Source: Dama dama (taxonomy: Eukaryota; Chordata; Mammalia; Artiodactyla; Cervidae). From it: 64,000 bases of DNA. The stretch covers positions 17,333,001 to 17,397,000 of the forward strand of contig NC_083691.1 in the NCBI RefSeq assembly GCF_033118175.1, written 5' to 3'. The position numbers and the translations under genes were made by a program. Positions 33,915 to 45,230 of this stretch are shown here, piece after piece (within the stretch, counting starts at the first letter, position 1; each line of letters opens with the position of its first letter). The notes under the pieces are model-generated. The model did not search any database, had not been told where the DNA came from, and saw only the letters and a list, made by a program, of their open reading frames with translations.

Positions 33915-35267
33915 CCACGTGTGTCCTGGATTACTGCACTCTAATACTCAGAATGACACCCATCTAGTCCTCCCTAAGATTGACTTCCCCTGCGAGTGGG
34001 TCTCCCCACCCCAACTTCCTGTCTTGTCCACAGAGGGATTAGAGAAAAGAGAGGGCTGCCTATGTCTTGGGACACACACACGATTTCAGAAGGACGATGT
34101 TCTTTGAAGAAGCGAGAACAGGGACGTGGATGAGAAAGAGCAATGTTCAGTTCCCAGCAGTTCACAGCATCATGGCCCGTGGGAAGCGAGGGTCACTCTC
34201 TGGTTGGGAGGAATTCTGATGTGGACAGAAAAACCATCCTAGCTCCCCTGGAGACATGTCCCGTCCTTTAGTCCAGGGAGATGTTGGAGACTCAGCAAGG
34301 ATCTAGAGCTCTGCGGACAGAGGAACAGGAGACGAGTGAACCATCATCACAGCGTGTGCCTCGGATGCTGGTTCATCAAGAGATTCGGGATGGAATTACT
34401 GGGTGCTTCCTCCAGGATAATGCAAAACCAATCAAACTTCATTAGTTCAGCACCCTTTGAAAAACTGAATATGGAAGTAGGTGAGTCACACAAGCACCAT
34501 AAATCTTCAATGACGAGAGCTATTTTTTCCCTTACTACTGCAGCATTTCTGTATTTCTTCTAGATCTGTCTGTGATCTTATAAAGTGTGAGAACCAGTCT
34601 AGAGACCAGCATAAGACTTAGTATTAAAAACATATGTGACCCCGGGCACCTCCAGCTGCTCACTCCACAACCCAACCGAGAGACCCCCAGCACGTCTCCA
34701 AAGGAAATCAGTGGGCCAGGGAAGTGAGGCATTGTTCCGTCTTGGTTTTGAAAGTATGTGCTTCGTGAGTGCTTTCTCATCTCTCAGAGAGCTCCGGGAT
34801 GGCAGGTTAAGCAAAATACATGTTTTGTAGCAAAGACTGTACTTTCCCACGTTTTGGCAACTTGAACACTTCCTGCTGAACTCGAGACAAATTGCATCCA
34901 GTAGTGTGGTGTGACAGGATGTAAGTGACCAAGTAAAAGAACTGAACAAGTCCCCAAAACTCAACAAAGATAAAGCACTCTTAAATTATGGCCTGAGAGC
35001 ACGTGGAATCAATGTTGCTAACCGTCACAGCTCTTTATCAAAACTAGTCAGTTATCTCTCCTTTGGCTGTATTTTATTTTCCATTCCCTATAGTAAAAGC
35101 AGTTATTGGTTAATATAGAATGGTCCAGACATGTAATCCTAAATGTTTAAAGCTTTTGGCAAAAGTCAAAGCAAAGAATAACATGAACAAGTATATAAGA
35201 AATGTGTCCCTACTCTCATTTTCATACCCTTTTGGTTATTAAAAAACGTTTTTGTTCTTCTTTTCTT
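33915..35267. other. Unique DNA
   Basis: No repeat or exon recognised. Opposing frames at 34599-34967 (minus, 122 codons) and 34636-34830 (plus) overlap each other and have no domain. Confidence 0.5.
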
Positions 35268-35525
35268 AAACTTTTTATTTTGTTTTGGAGTATAGCCGAT
35301 CAACAATGTTGTGATAGTTTCAGGTGAATAGCAGAGTGACTCAGTCACATATATATACATGTATCCATTCTCCCCCAAACTCCCCTCTCATCCAGGCTGC
35401 CACATAACATTGAGCAGAGTTCACTGCGATGTGCAGTAGGACCTTGTTGGTTATCCATTTTAAATATAGCAGTGTGTACATGTCCATCCCAAACTCCCTA
35501 ACCTTTCCTTCCCCCATCCTTCCCC
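35268..35525 (-). mobile_element. Artiodactyl L1 3' fragment
   Basis: Same L1 segment as at 28617: gagtatagccgatcaacaat, gatagtttcaggtgaatagc, gtaggaccttgttggttatc, and ccctaacctttccttccccc. Confidence 0.78.
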
Positions 35526-36506
35526 CCAGCAAAAAGTTGTTGTTCTTCAGTTAGTATTTTGTTTATATAGTTACAAATCCCATTTAGAAGAATTTTTAAA
35601 TAGGAATATACAAATATTCATACCCACATGCATGTAGGACTCCATGTTCATTGAACTATCTGGTCAATAAACAAATACTGGCAACTCCCACGGGATGGTT
35701 GTTTTCCTGGATGCTAAGACAACTCTCTTCACCAGACCTGAGAAGCACAGTTTTAAGGAAAGATGAAAAGGGCTTGGAACTAACAGCTGGTGTGGTCTTG
35801 GATGCCTGACTCAACGTTCCTAAACCTCAGTTCTCTGGATGCAATCACACAACAGCTGCCTTGGCGTGCGGCTGGTACCACTGCAGACTGTTGCATGAAG
35901 GCAGGAGTCAGCTTGGCCATCAAGACTCCTCAGCCCTTACACAGATGCCCATGTAGCTCTCTTCTTCTGTTATGGCTGTAAAATTTAATCAGCTGCTTTG
36001 GGGCATCATAACGTAATAAGCTTTGTTGGAGTCTACCGTGTTTTTTATTAAAAGCTGAGCTTTATCTCTAGGACTTTATAACCTTGAGAATCAAAAACAT
36101 CACATTAGCCCTTTCCTCAGGAGATCTGAAAGCACATATCTCCATTCTTTGTATGTCTGTGTTTCAACTGCAAACAAAACAAAATTAAAATTTTATGATG
36201 AACAGAAAAAGAAGAGAGTGACTAGCCAATATGAAGTGGAAATAATCTCTGTGTGAGCGTCTGGAGCTCTGAACTATGGCAGCAGCTCTGGGAGTGAGAA
36301 CTACAAGGATAGATTCAGGAGATATTAGACGATAAAGAATCATTAGTGTTTGTCATACGATATAAGCAGAAAACAGAGTGAGCATCAGTGGGACTCAGAG
36401 GTGGGAGACTGGGTTTATGGCAGGGAGAACCTTGCAGGTGGTAGGGAGGACTTTCTCTGGCAAGAAAATGATACTTTTGGTCTTTGGAATTAATTTTACT
36501 TCATTA
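35526..36506. other. Unique DNA
   Basis: Nothing recognised. Confidence 0.5.
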
Positions 36507-36632
36507 AGAAAAAAATTTTGGCCACATTGTGTGGCATGTGGAGTCTTAACTCCCCAACCAGGAAGTGAACCTGCACCCTCTGCATTGGATATGCAGAATC
36601 TTAACCAGTGAACCATCAAGGAAGTCCTGAAA
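36507..36632 (-). mobile_element. CHR-2-type tRNA SINE
   Basis: Inverted element: A/T-rich tail, ggccacattgtgtggcatgt, ccccaaccaggaagtgaacc (inverted B box), and aatcttaaccagtgaaccat with aaggaagtcct at the tRNA head. Confidence 0.85.
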
Positions 36633-37860
36633 TTAATGTTCAGTTTGAAGTGTCTTGTTCATCATTCTTCTGAATCATTTCCCCTAGGGTCCTTCCAATT
36701 ACTCAACAGAGATAATATCCGGCTATAAGAACTGGGTGCTCAGACCAAACCAGAAACAATGTGCATGGCATTTCTTCAAACATTTTTTTTTCTTCATTTT
36801 AAAAAATTGCCTGAGCTTAGTGCAGTTTATGTGTACCTGTGTGAGTAGGTATGTGTATGGGTGTATCTTTATTTAAAGCCAACAGTATCAAATTTCCCCC
36901 AAATAAAGCAAAACTGACTCTCCCTGAAGCTGCAGCGGCATATTGCCTGTGATTGGAAGTTCCACCCAGGTTTGGTGGGCGCGCTCCCTTGTGAGAAGCC
37001 AGGCACAAACACCTGGAGATGACACGCAGGTAAATAAAGATGCCCCGGTGACCATCTCAGCCTGATTGCTGGGCTCCTCCTGCCTCCCTGGCTCCCTGAA
37101 TAACCTGCCTTTCCCTGTGGTCCACCCCCACCCTGCCTAAACACTATTGAATCGCATTTTCTCAACTAGAGATGGTTTATGATTGCAGCTTCTTACTAGT
37201 TCACACTGGCATGTCCCACTGAACTCTCCCACCCCAGCTCCCAGAGACTGTGAAAGAAGAGGTATAAGTAATTTAACACTGCCTCTTTCTAAATTAGGAG
37301 ACAAACATGACTTGTCTAAGGGCACTGGGTTTAGAGCAGGATGTATTTACTGTCTCTAGCCCCACAGCTAATGAGCTGTATGAATGTGGACCTTGCACCT
37401 AACCTACCGGAATCTTAGCATCCTCATTCAAACCAGGAAAATTATCATCTCTCCCTGTGGGGGTGATTGGGCCTGTGCATTTAGAGATGCCCTGGTCTGT
37501 CTCCATGGGGACAGGAGGGTCCGCACGGGGATACATAGTTCTATCCAACTTCAGAGAGCAATGGTTTTATTAGTCTGTAGCCCATCTGTGAAAGTGTATT
37601 ATTCCCATTAGATGTTTTCAGATAGTGAAAGTCTTTTTAATAAACACTTCTCTTCTGTGAGTTGCCACATCTGATGACATTTTTGGGGATGCCATTGATA
37701 ACACCATCCCAAATTCTTTATAATCCTTTTCTGGAAGATCTGTGATACTATTAATATTCTCTTCCAGGCAGATGTACACTGGAATTAATGAACAAGACAT
37801 AGTCTTCAATATTCTTGGGGAAATAATTTCTGATGTTTGTCAGATCCACTGAGAAAGGCC
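36633..37860. other. Unique DNA with one MIR
   Basis: Apart from the MIR trace (about 37355-37460) nothing was recognised. Frames reach 98 codons without domains. Confidence 0.5.
37355..37460 (+). mobile_element. MIR fragment
   Basis: Plus-oriented: agccccacagctaatgagct, gtggaccttgcacctaacct, and tagcatcctcattcaaacca map to the tRNA-related and core parts of MIR. Confidence 0.5.
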
Positions 37861-37862
37861 AT

Positions 37863-37909
37863 GTGCATGTGTGTGTGTGTGTGCATGTATGTGTGTGTGT
37901 GTGTGTATG
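37863..37909. repeat. Imperfect (TG)n microsatellite
   Basis: Two TG blocks separated by gcatgta. Confidence 0.93.
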
Positions 37910-39210
37910 AAGACTCCCTAAGTCCCTGCTCAGACAGATCGGCAGCATATCACCTAGCAAAGGGAACTAACAGCTTTCAAGTCACACAAAGCGGGGAGAA
38001 AAAATAAAGCACACATTTCATTCAAATAACTGGTGTTTGGAGTGATGAGGAAATCCATTAACTATCACTTAAGTGTCAGAATTTCACCATTGACATTTGT
38101 TGTCCTAGCGTTTATTTTTATTTTGCTTCCCAAATTCAACCATTTCTTCATATAATAATTGGTCCACCTATTTCCAGCCAGGGAATCTCATTCAGGGCAG
38201 GTGATGTGCTCTGCCCATGGTCCCAGCTGTGTGGTAGCTTTACCCTCAGGGCAAGGGGGAGGCAAAGCTGGTTATCACCACCTCCCAGAGAGGCAGCTCC
38301 GCTTACCCGATGCCCACAGCAGGCAGGAAAACCATTTCTTCATCTATTTGGCTCAGTGCAGACCCAAGTGGCTCCTTCCATTACAAGTATTTCACTTGAG
38401 GTCTCCTTCTGTCTGATACGTCTGCAAGCATTGCAGTTGTTTATATGATGCTCTGACAGCCTCGGGGTTCGCAGGTCCCAAGCAGAACAGCACTGGGCCA
38501 GCATCAGGCTACAGTGACATTCACACCTGCTTGAAGCTATTGACACATTCAAGAAGGTTCCAGAACTGCAGAGGTGGAATGGGCCTCAGGTGGCTCCTAT
38601 CTGAGCACCACACAGACACAGGGCTCCAGGCTTCCAGAGGTCCTTTACCTTGTCCAATCTCAGAGCTATTCTAGGATCTACGTCCATCCAGCAAATGAGA
38701 AGAGAGAAAAAGTAGAGGGTTGTGAGTGCAATTTTGATTTCATGAAATAATGTACATCATTTGGACCCACAATTCACCAGCCAGAACTCAGGCCAAGGGC
38801 CCCACTTGGACACAGAGGTGCTGGGAAAACAGTCCCCACACTGGCAGCCATTTCTCAGCTAAGACTCCACATCAGGACAGGGGTGTAAATTTTCATGGAC
38901 CCAGAAGCATCTCTGCCAGCAGGACACACCACTGAACCAAAGGGCACAATTTGTAAGACAGCGTGTACTGTATAACCATTCATGGAGAGTCTGAGCTACG
39001 TATACAGATGTATATGAGAGTGTCATTCATTTCCGGATTTTGGATAGTAAATTTGCCTAGTGAGAGCTGCCTTGTTATTTAAATCCACTTGGATCTGTAT
39101 TTGGAAACTGACTAATTAGAGCTCAGACAGTGAAGGATACAAATCTTATCTCAAGAAATGATCTGAATCTAAAAGGTTTCTGAGTATGTTGCAATAGTGA
39201 AGAATACCCA
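37910..39210. other. Unique DNA
   Basis: No repeat or exon recognised. Overlapping frames at 38159-38448 (plus) and 38340-38552 (minus) have no domain. Confidence 0.5.
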
Positions 39211-39258
39211 TGTGTGTGTGTGCGTGTGTGTGTGTGTCTGTGTGTGTGTGTGTGTGTG
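39211..39258. repeat. Imperfect (TG)n microsatellite
   Basis: TG run interrupted by single C substitutions, followed by an AT-rich stretch (atgtatatatagag). Confidence 0.94.
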
Positions 39259-39289
39259 AAATCATGCATGTATATATAGAGAGAAAATC

Positions 39290-39432
39290 TAGAACAATAA
39301 TCACCAAATACCTACCAGTAATTATTCTGTGAGATAGTATTAAGGGTAGATTTTTAATTTCTTCTTTTTTAACTATTTATTGTTAAATATTCCTTTATAT
39401 TTAGGATGGTAGTTTTACATTAAAAAAAAAGC
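39290..39432 (+). mobile_element. Possible old L1 3' end
   Basis: The T-rich wording atttttaatttcttctttt, then aactatttattgttaaatat, followed by an A9 tail resembles the terminal part of old L1 3' UTRs. No target duplication was seen. Confidence 0.4.
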
Positions 39433-39531
39433 AGTGATGTTCTATTTATTTGAGGATAAAAAACAAGGGTACAGTCTTTCTAATTAAAGTAGACGCCCCA
39501 CAGGACTATGAGAGTGCTTTATAAAGAGGGC

Positions 39532-40864
39532 AGTTCAGTTCAGTCACTCAGTCGTGTCTGACTCTGTGACCACGTGGACTGTAGCAGGCCAGGCCTCCCT
39601 GTCCAACTCCCGGAGTTTACTCAAACTCACATCCATTGAGTCAGTGATGCCATCCAACCATCTCATCCTCTGTCATCCCCTTCTCTTCCTGCCTTCAATC
39701 TTTCCTAGCATCAGGGTCTTTTCCAGTGACTCAGCTCTTCTCATCAGGTGGCCAAAGGATTGGAGTTTCAGCTTCAACATCAATCCTTCCAATGAACATT
39801 CAGAACAGATTTCCTCTAGGATGGACTGATTGTATCGCCTTGCAGTCCAAGGGACTCTCAAGAGTCTTCTCCAGCACCACAGTTTAAAAGCATTAAGTTT
39901 TCAGCGCTAAGCTTTCTTTATAGTCCAACTCTCATATCCATACATGACTACTGGAAAAACCATAGCCTTGACTAGATGGAACTTTGTTGGCAAAGTAATG
40001 TCTCTACTTTTTAATATGCTGTCTAGGTTGGTCATAACTTTTCTTCCAAGGAGTAAACGTCTTTTAATTTCATGGCTGCAGTCACCATCTGCAGTGATTT
40101 TGGAGCCCCAAAAGATAAAGTCTGCCACTGTTTCCAATGTTTCTCCATCTATTTGCCATGAAGTGATGGGACTGGATGCCATGATCTTTGTTTTCTGAAT
40201 GTTGAGCTTTAAGTCAACTTTTTCACTCTCCTCTTTCACTTTCATAAAGAGGCTCTTTAGTTCTTCACTTTCTGCCATTAGAGTGGTGTCATCCACATAT
40301 CTGAGGTTATTGATATTTCTCCCAGCAATCTTGACTCAAGCTTTTGCTTCATGCAGTCCAGCGTTTCTCATGATGGTCTCTGCATATAAGTTAAATAAGC
40401 ACAGTGACAATATACAGCCTTGATGCACTCCTTTTCCTATTTGGAACCAGTCCGTTGTTCCATGTCCAGTTCTAACTGTTGCTTCCTACCTGCATACAGA
40501 TTTCTCAAGAGGCAGGTCAGGTGGTCTGGTATTCCCATCTCTTTCAGAATTTTCCACAGTTTATTGTGATCTACACAGTAAAAGGCTTTGGCACAGTCAG
40601 TAAAGCAGAAATAGATGTTTTTCTGGAACTTTCTTGCTTTTTCGATGATCCAATGGATGTTGGCAATTTGATTTCTGGTTCCTATGCCTTTTCTAAAACC
40701 AGCTTGAACATCTGGAAGTTCACCGTTCATGTATTGCTGAAGCCTGGCTTGGAGAATGTTGAGCATTACTTTGCTAATGTGTGAGATGAGTGCAATAGTG
40801 CAGTAGTTTGAACATTCTTTGGCATTGCCTTTCTTAGGGATTGGAATGAAAACTGACCTTTTCA
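39532..40864 (-). mobile_element. BovB LINE, 3' 1.3 kb
   Basis: 5'-truncated BovB in minus orientation. The 3' terminus ((cagtt)n then cactcagtcgtgtctgact) is at left. The truncation at 40864 falls in the RT fingers (SVFIPIPKKGNAKECSN). The whole RT palm and C-terminal region is covered, with frameshifts. The catalytic box reads YVDD. Confidence 0.93.
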
Positions 40865-40865
40865 T
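40437..40865 (-). pseudogene. BovB RT fingers/palm remnant
   Basis: A 142-codon open frame in the RT. It shows the fingers block (MKRSVFIPIPKKGNAKECSN) and ELPDVQAGFRKGIGTRNQI. The palm A motif reads FCFTDCAKAFYCVDHNKL. In the consensus this motif is FxDYAKAFDCVD. The first Asp is kept but the D after AF is Y here. The frame then runs out of register after LLRNLYAGR. Confidence 0.82.
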
Positions 40866-41177
40866 ACATACACTAATACTAACTTGAGGTCTTTAAATAA
40901 GACTGAGGTGACAGGTAGGTGTGCTTTAATGTCACACTGGTTGTAGGGTGAGAAGTGATTTAGATAGGCCACCAGGACACAGACATTAAATACTGGGTGA
41001 ATGATGCTCTCCAGAGTGATCCGTGTAAAGACAGGTAGATTCCTAGGAATCACTTGGAAGGGAAAGTTGGTGCACTGGCTAGCGAGTGGCAATTAGGGTG
41101 GAGAGCAGTAAGTAAAAAATTTGCATTAGAAGGAGGAAGTGGCAGAAATTGTTTATTAATTGGGTAAAGAAGCTAGG
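40865..41177. other. Unassigned sequence
   Basis: No named repeat. May be part of the same ancient repeat as 41400-42450. The right end (about 41165-41176) is one copy of a SINE target duplication. Confidence 0.4.
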
Positions 41178-41396
41178 GGGCTTCCCTGGCAGCTCAATGG
41201 TAAAGAATCTGCCTGCCAGTGTAGGAGATGTTAGTTCGATCCCTGGGTCAGGATGATCCCCTGGAGGAGGGCATGGCAACCCACTCTGGAATTCTTGCCT
41301 GGAGAATCCCATGGACAGAGGAGCCTGGTGGACTACAGTCCATGGGGTTCTAAAAGAGTTGGACACGACTGAGCAACTAAACAACAACAACAAAAG
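41178..41396 (+). mobile_element. Bov-tA SINE with target-site duplication
   Basis: Complete element. Head gcttccctggcagctcaatg, A-box region tggtaaagaatctgcctg, B box ttagttcgatccctgg, body, and tail (aac)n at 41380-41392. The flanks aaagaagctaggg (41164-41176) and aaagaagccagag (41392-41404) form a 13-bp duplication with two mismatches. Confidence 0.95.
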
Positions 41397-41887
41397 AAGC
41401 CAGAGGCATCGAGGATGACAATAGCAGTGTCTCTGAGAGAGGGACAGGTTATACACTCAGGCTGGGAATTCTCCACTTTGAAGCCCCTAAGGAATATCCA
41501 GGAGGAGATGTCAGAAGGCAGTTTGACAAATGCTTCTGGAGCTGAAGAAAGCATTCTAGCTGGAGAAAGAGCCACAGTGGTAAGCTTCTAGTAGTTCTCA
41601 GAACCAGGAGAGTGGAATGAGCCTGCCCAGGAGACACAGACTTGGGAGTCGGGAAAAGAGATGGTATGGCTTAGGATGACAGTATTTAAGGGGTGGGAAA
41701 AAGAGAGAGATCCTTTAAATCAGAAAGATAGCCAGGGAGCCAGAAACAGACTCTGGAGATGGTGTCATCATGGAGGCTACAGGGATAGATTTTTGTTCAA
41801 GAAAGAAGAAAGTTCAACAATTCCAAGTGCTATTGAAAAGTCGAGTAAGATAAGTATTAATATCATATGTCTTGATGGAGGTGATTT

Positions 41888-41972
41888 ATTTGCTCAGTTG
41901 TGACCAACTCTCGTGACCCCATGGACTGTAGCCTGTCAGGCTCCTCTGTCCACGGGATTTCCCAGGATAGTG
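41888..41972 (-). mobile_element. Bov-A SINE fragment
   Basis: Short inverted Bov-A: gaccccatggactgtagcct, caggctcctctgtccacggg. Confidence 0.85.
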
Positions 41973-42017
41973 TAAAATGTTCTTCATCTACTTTAGGAAG
42001 GACCTAAGCCCATGTCT

Positions 42018-42115
42018 TGGCCTCCCTTGTGGCTCAACTGGTAAAGAATCTGCCTACAATGCAGGAGACCTGGGTTCGAGCCCACATCTCAGGGTTTTCT
42101 AAAAGAAAAAAAAAA
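42018..42115 (+). mobile_element. tRNA-head SINE fragment
   Basis: Only the tRNA-derived part of a ruminant SINE: ccttgtggctcaactggtaa, B box gggttcgagccc, and an A-rich end (42103-42115). The Bov-A body is missing. Confidence 0.82.
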
Positions 42116-42450
42116 GGCAGAGAGATTGGTAGTGGTCTGAGTAACAGCAGTTTCATGGCAGGAGGGCAGAGGGCATAGAGAATTCATACTGCAGTGGATT
42201 TAGAAGTTAATGGAATTGAGAAAATAAATTGCACACAAATATTTCAAGTTTAGTTATAAAGGAGAAAGTTGTTGAGTCGCAACAAAAGGGAACAGTTTTC
42301 ACAGAAAGGTGTTTTATTTGTCTCATTTTTTAAAAGATGATGCAGATTTGAATGTGTTTCATGTATGATGGAAGGATTTGAAGAGAAAATAAAATTTCTA
42401 GCTAAGTGGGAGGAAGTGGTCCTATACCATAAGAATGGCATCTCTTAAGT

Positions 42451-43340
42451 ATAATGGAAAGGAAGGAAAAATTCGGGTGTACATGGAAGTGTTAGGATTT
42501 ATCGTCAGTTCTTTCAGGGTGGATGGATTGTTTCGATAAATAATTCCTCAGTCTCACTGACTTCATAATCATTTTTTGCTCTTCTCATAGTCTGTCATTG
42601 GTTGTCTGTGTTAGTGGAGGTGGGAGAGAAGATATTTTTCTCCATTCAGGGCTCCATCAACTTGTATAAAATTCTGAGGTCTCAGTTCTCTCTTGAATCC
42701 ACTAAATCCAGTTAGCCAATGGGGAAAAGAAAGAAAATTCAGATAATGTTGCAGAAAGATTGAAAAGCCAGTCTTGAGATAACATCTATTACTTCCACGT
42801 ACAATTGCACAGATCAAAACCAAGTCCTTGGCCCATAAAAGTTGTAACAGGATTGGAACTCATGTCTAGCTTTTCATTCACAAGGGGACAGACATAAATG
42901 TGGGTGAGAACTCCTTTTCTCTGTCAAAGAGAAAATAATGTGCTGTTGTTACATTGGCTTTGTTAATATTTGTGTCCATACCAGTTGGCATGGTGACTTG
43001 AACATAGTAGTCCTTCAAAAAATCTTTGAGGAAGGAAAAAAGGAAAGAAGAGGAGAGAAGGGAGGATTGAAAAAGGGAGAGAAGGATGTTTTTCTAGAAC
43101 TGAGGCTGATTTTCTCAGGCATAGACACAGAAGGTGGCTACTTAGTTGGCATGGTTTGAGTGAGAGTCTTGCTACCAAATTCCTACAAAACAATGAGATC
43201 CAGTCAGAGCTGGCAGTTACTTGCTCCACCCCAAAAAATGTAGGCAGCTGATCTACATTTGAAGCCTGTCAATGGATTGCCTTCTTTATGGAATATAAAG
43301 AAGGTGTTAAAAGACCAAAAAAAATATCTAATCTACCTCA
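42451..43340. other. Unique DNA with L2-like trace and purine tract
   Basis: An L2-like 3' end may lie at 42940-43040 (gacttgaacatagtagtcct). A purine-rich GGAA/GAGA tract lies at 43018-43092. The rest is unrecognised. Confidence 0.45.
43018..43092. repeat. GA-rich low-complexity tract
   Basis: Seventy-odd bases almost entirely purine on the plus strand. Confidence 0.85.
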
Positions 43341-43532
43341 TGCATGCATGCTCAGTCGCTTCAGTTGTGTCTGACTCTTTGTGACCCCATGGACTGTAGC
43401 CTGCCAGGTTCCTCTGACCATGTGATTCTTCAGGCAAGAGAATCCAGAGTGGATTGCCACACACCCCATCCAGGGGGTCTTCCTGATTGCAGATGGATTC
43501 TTTACCCACTGAGACACCAGGGAAACCCTTGG
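43341..43532 (-). mobile_element. Bov-tA SINE
   Basis: Inverted element beginning atgctcagtcgcttcagttg and ending tttacccactgagacaccag plus ggaaaccc (tRNA head). The inverted B-box part is deleted around 43485. Confidence 0.9.
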
Positions 43533-44214
43533 TCTACTCACAGCTCTGCAAATGAAATGTTCTATCCCAAGTGCATGATAGTACTGATGGTACAGCTGGT
43601 AGCACTGATGTTGAGGGATGTGCCTTTTATGCACCCTGGGTCTCAGTTAGCTCTGTGCTTCACTTCCCATTCATTCACTCATGCAACCCATCATTTAACA
43701 GTTATGCACCATCTGACTCCGTCACAGTGATAGTGTTTAGGTTCACAAAGATGATTCAGACTGTTCACAGTTGAGTGGAGAGACCACAATGGAGACCAAC
43801 AAGGACATTCAAGAGGGTTCAGGGGGAGGTCGAATGAGGAAGCAGCAACTATGTGATAAGAGTCAGAAAAGACTTCAAAGATATGGTGATTGTCGAACCA
43901 AATCCTAAAGATGAGGTTGTGTTCCCCAGAACATCACAGGGAGAAAAGAGTGTAGGGCAAGAAGGGTGAAAATTCTAAACATAAAAATTAGGATTAACAG
44001 AAGCATGAGTGGTAATATACACGGACAGCATTGTACATTGATGGGCCTCTGCACCATTCTGCATGCCTGTCTATCTGAGCAACAGAGGTGCTCACCCACC
44101 ACTTCTAGACTTAGGCTCACTACTCATATATCATGTTGGCAAGCAGCCACTGTTCCCAGGAAATAATGGAAAGAAGTGTTTCTATCTTTTTGCTAAATAA
44201 CTGAATTCTGCATA
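43533..44214. other. Unique or ancient-repeat DNA
   Basis: The part 43725-44000 reads like the same class of unassigned ancient repeat as 41.4-42.45 kb (tcagaaaagacttcaaagat and following). No exon recognised. Confidence 0.4.
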
Positions 44215-44420
44215 CTTTTTTTTTGTTTGTTTTGTTTTGACTTTTTATTTTTTTATTTTTTTTTTTTACATTTTTTTTTTAATTATTATTATTTTTTTTT
44301 TTCCAGTGGGTTTTGTCATACATTGATATGAATCAGCCATGGATTTACATGTATTCCCACTGATCATATCCATCTCTTAATTTCAGTGTAACAAACTAAA
44401 CGAAATAACACAACTGACCC
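44215..44420 (-). mobile_element. Bovine-type L1 3' end, inverted
   Basis: T-rich (inverted poly-A) tract 44215-44303, then gggttttgtcatacattgat, atgaatcagccatggattta, catgtattcccac. This is the reverse complement of the 3' terminus seen in plus orientation at 46.5-46.85 kb. Confidence 0.85.
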
Positions 44421-45011
44421 CATCACTTTCCAATTCCTATTTGGAACTCATCTTTCTTTGTATGTGTGGTCTTATTTTTTTTCTTTTCTCTATAGAAGGG
44501 GAATAAATTTCATCTTCCTCAAAAGACTATGTCATTATTATTTTGGTATCTGTTTTTCTATAGTGATATTAATGTAACATTTTAAAATGCCAGTATGTTT
44601 TAATAACATAGTATATCTTTGACTCTTGCAAAAACATCACATTATTCAATGTATGCAAGTGCAAAAAGATATGACTCTCATATAATTTATGTGTCCTTGT
44701 GGTATGTTATTAATGTGTGTGCTTTATAAGGGTATAATTCTGGAAGCAATTTTCCATAAAATTGTTATAAGTGTTATAAATTTGAGATAATTTGGCACAA
44801 TATTCATTTAACCAAATTATCCCAGTAATAACATCTCTTCATTTGTAAATACCAGTTCAAACTGACATTACACATTTTCGGTAAGACATTGAGCCTTGAA
44901 GATTCACCCAGATATGGCTGCAAAATTTAGGTTTTAAGAATTAGGATATTAGCTAAGAGAATTCCCTTAAGTAAGCCACTTTGTTTCCCTAATTTGAAAT
45001 GCACAACTGGA
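44421..45011. other. Unique AT-rich DNA
   Basis: Nothing recognised. Confidence 0.5.
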
Positions 45012-45230
45012 CAGTGAAAGTGAAAGTGTTAGTCATTTAGTCATTCCTGACTCTTCGCAACCCCATAGACTGTCACCTGCCAAGCTCCTCTGTCCATGGA
45101 ATTCTCCAGGCAAGAATAGTGTAGTGGGTAGTCATTCCCTTCTCCAGGGGATCTTTCCAACCCAGGGATGGAAACTGCATCTCCTGCATGGCAGGCAGAT
45201 TCTTTACCATCTAAGCCAATACCTACCCCA
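45012..45230 (-). mobile_element. Bov-tA/Bov-A2 SINE
   Basis: Inverted element: starts cagtgaaagtgaaagtgtta, body gcaaccccatagactgtcac, inverted B box acccagggatggaaactgca, inverted head gcagattctttaccatctaa. Confidence 0.92.

Larger units (their letters stand above)
41400..42450 (+). mobile_element. Ancient dispersed repeat, family unassigned
   Basis: Wording such as gctattgaaaagtcgagtaa and acagcagtttcatggcagga follows the order of a well-known old mammalian repeat that I cannot name with confidence. It is split by two younger SINE pieces (41888-41972 and 42018-42115). A host gene is not suggested. Confidence 0.35.
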
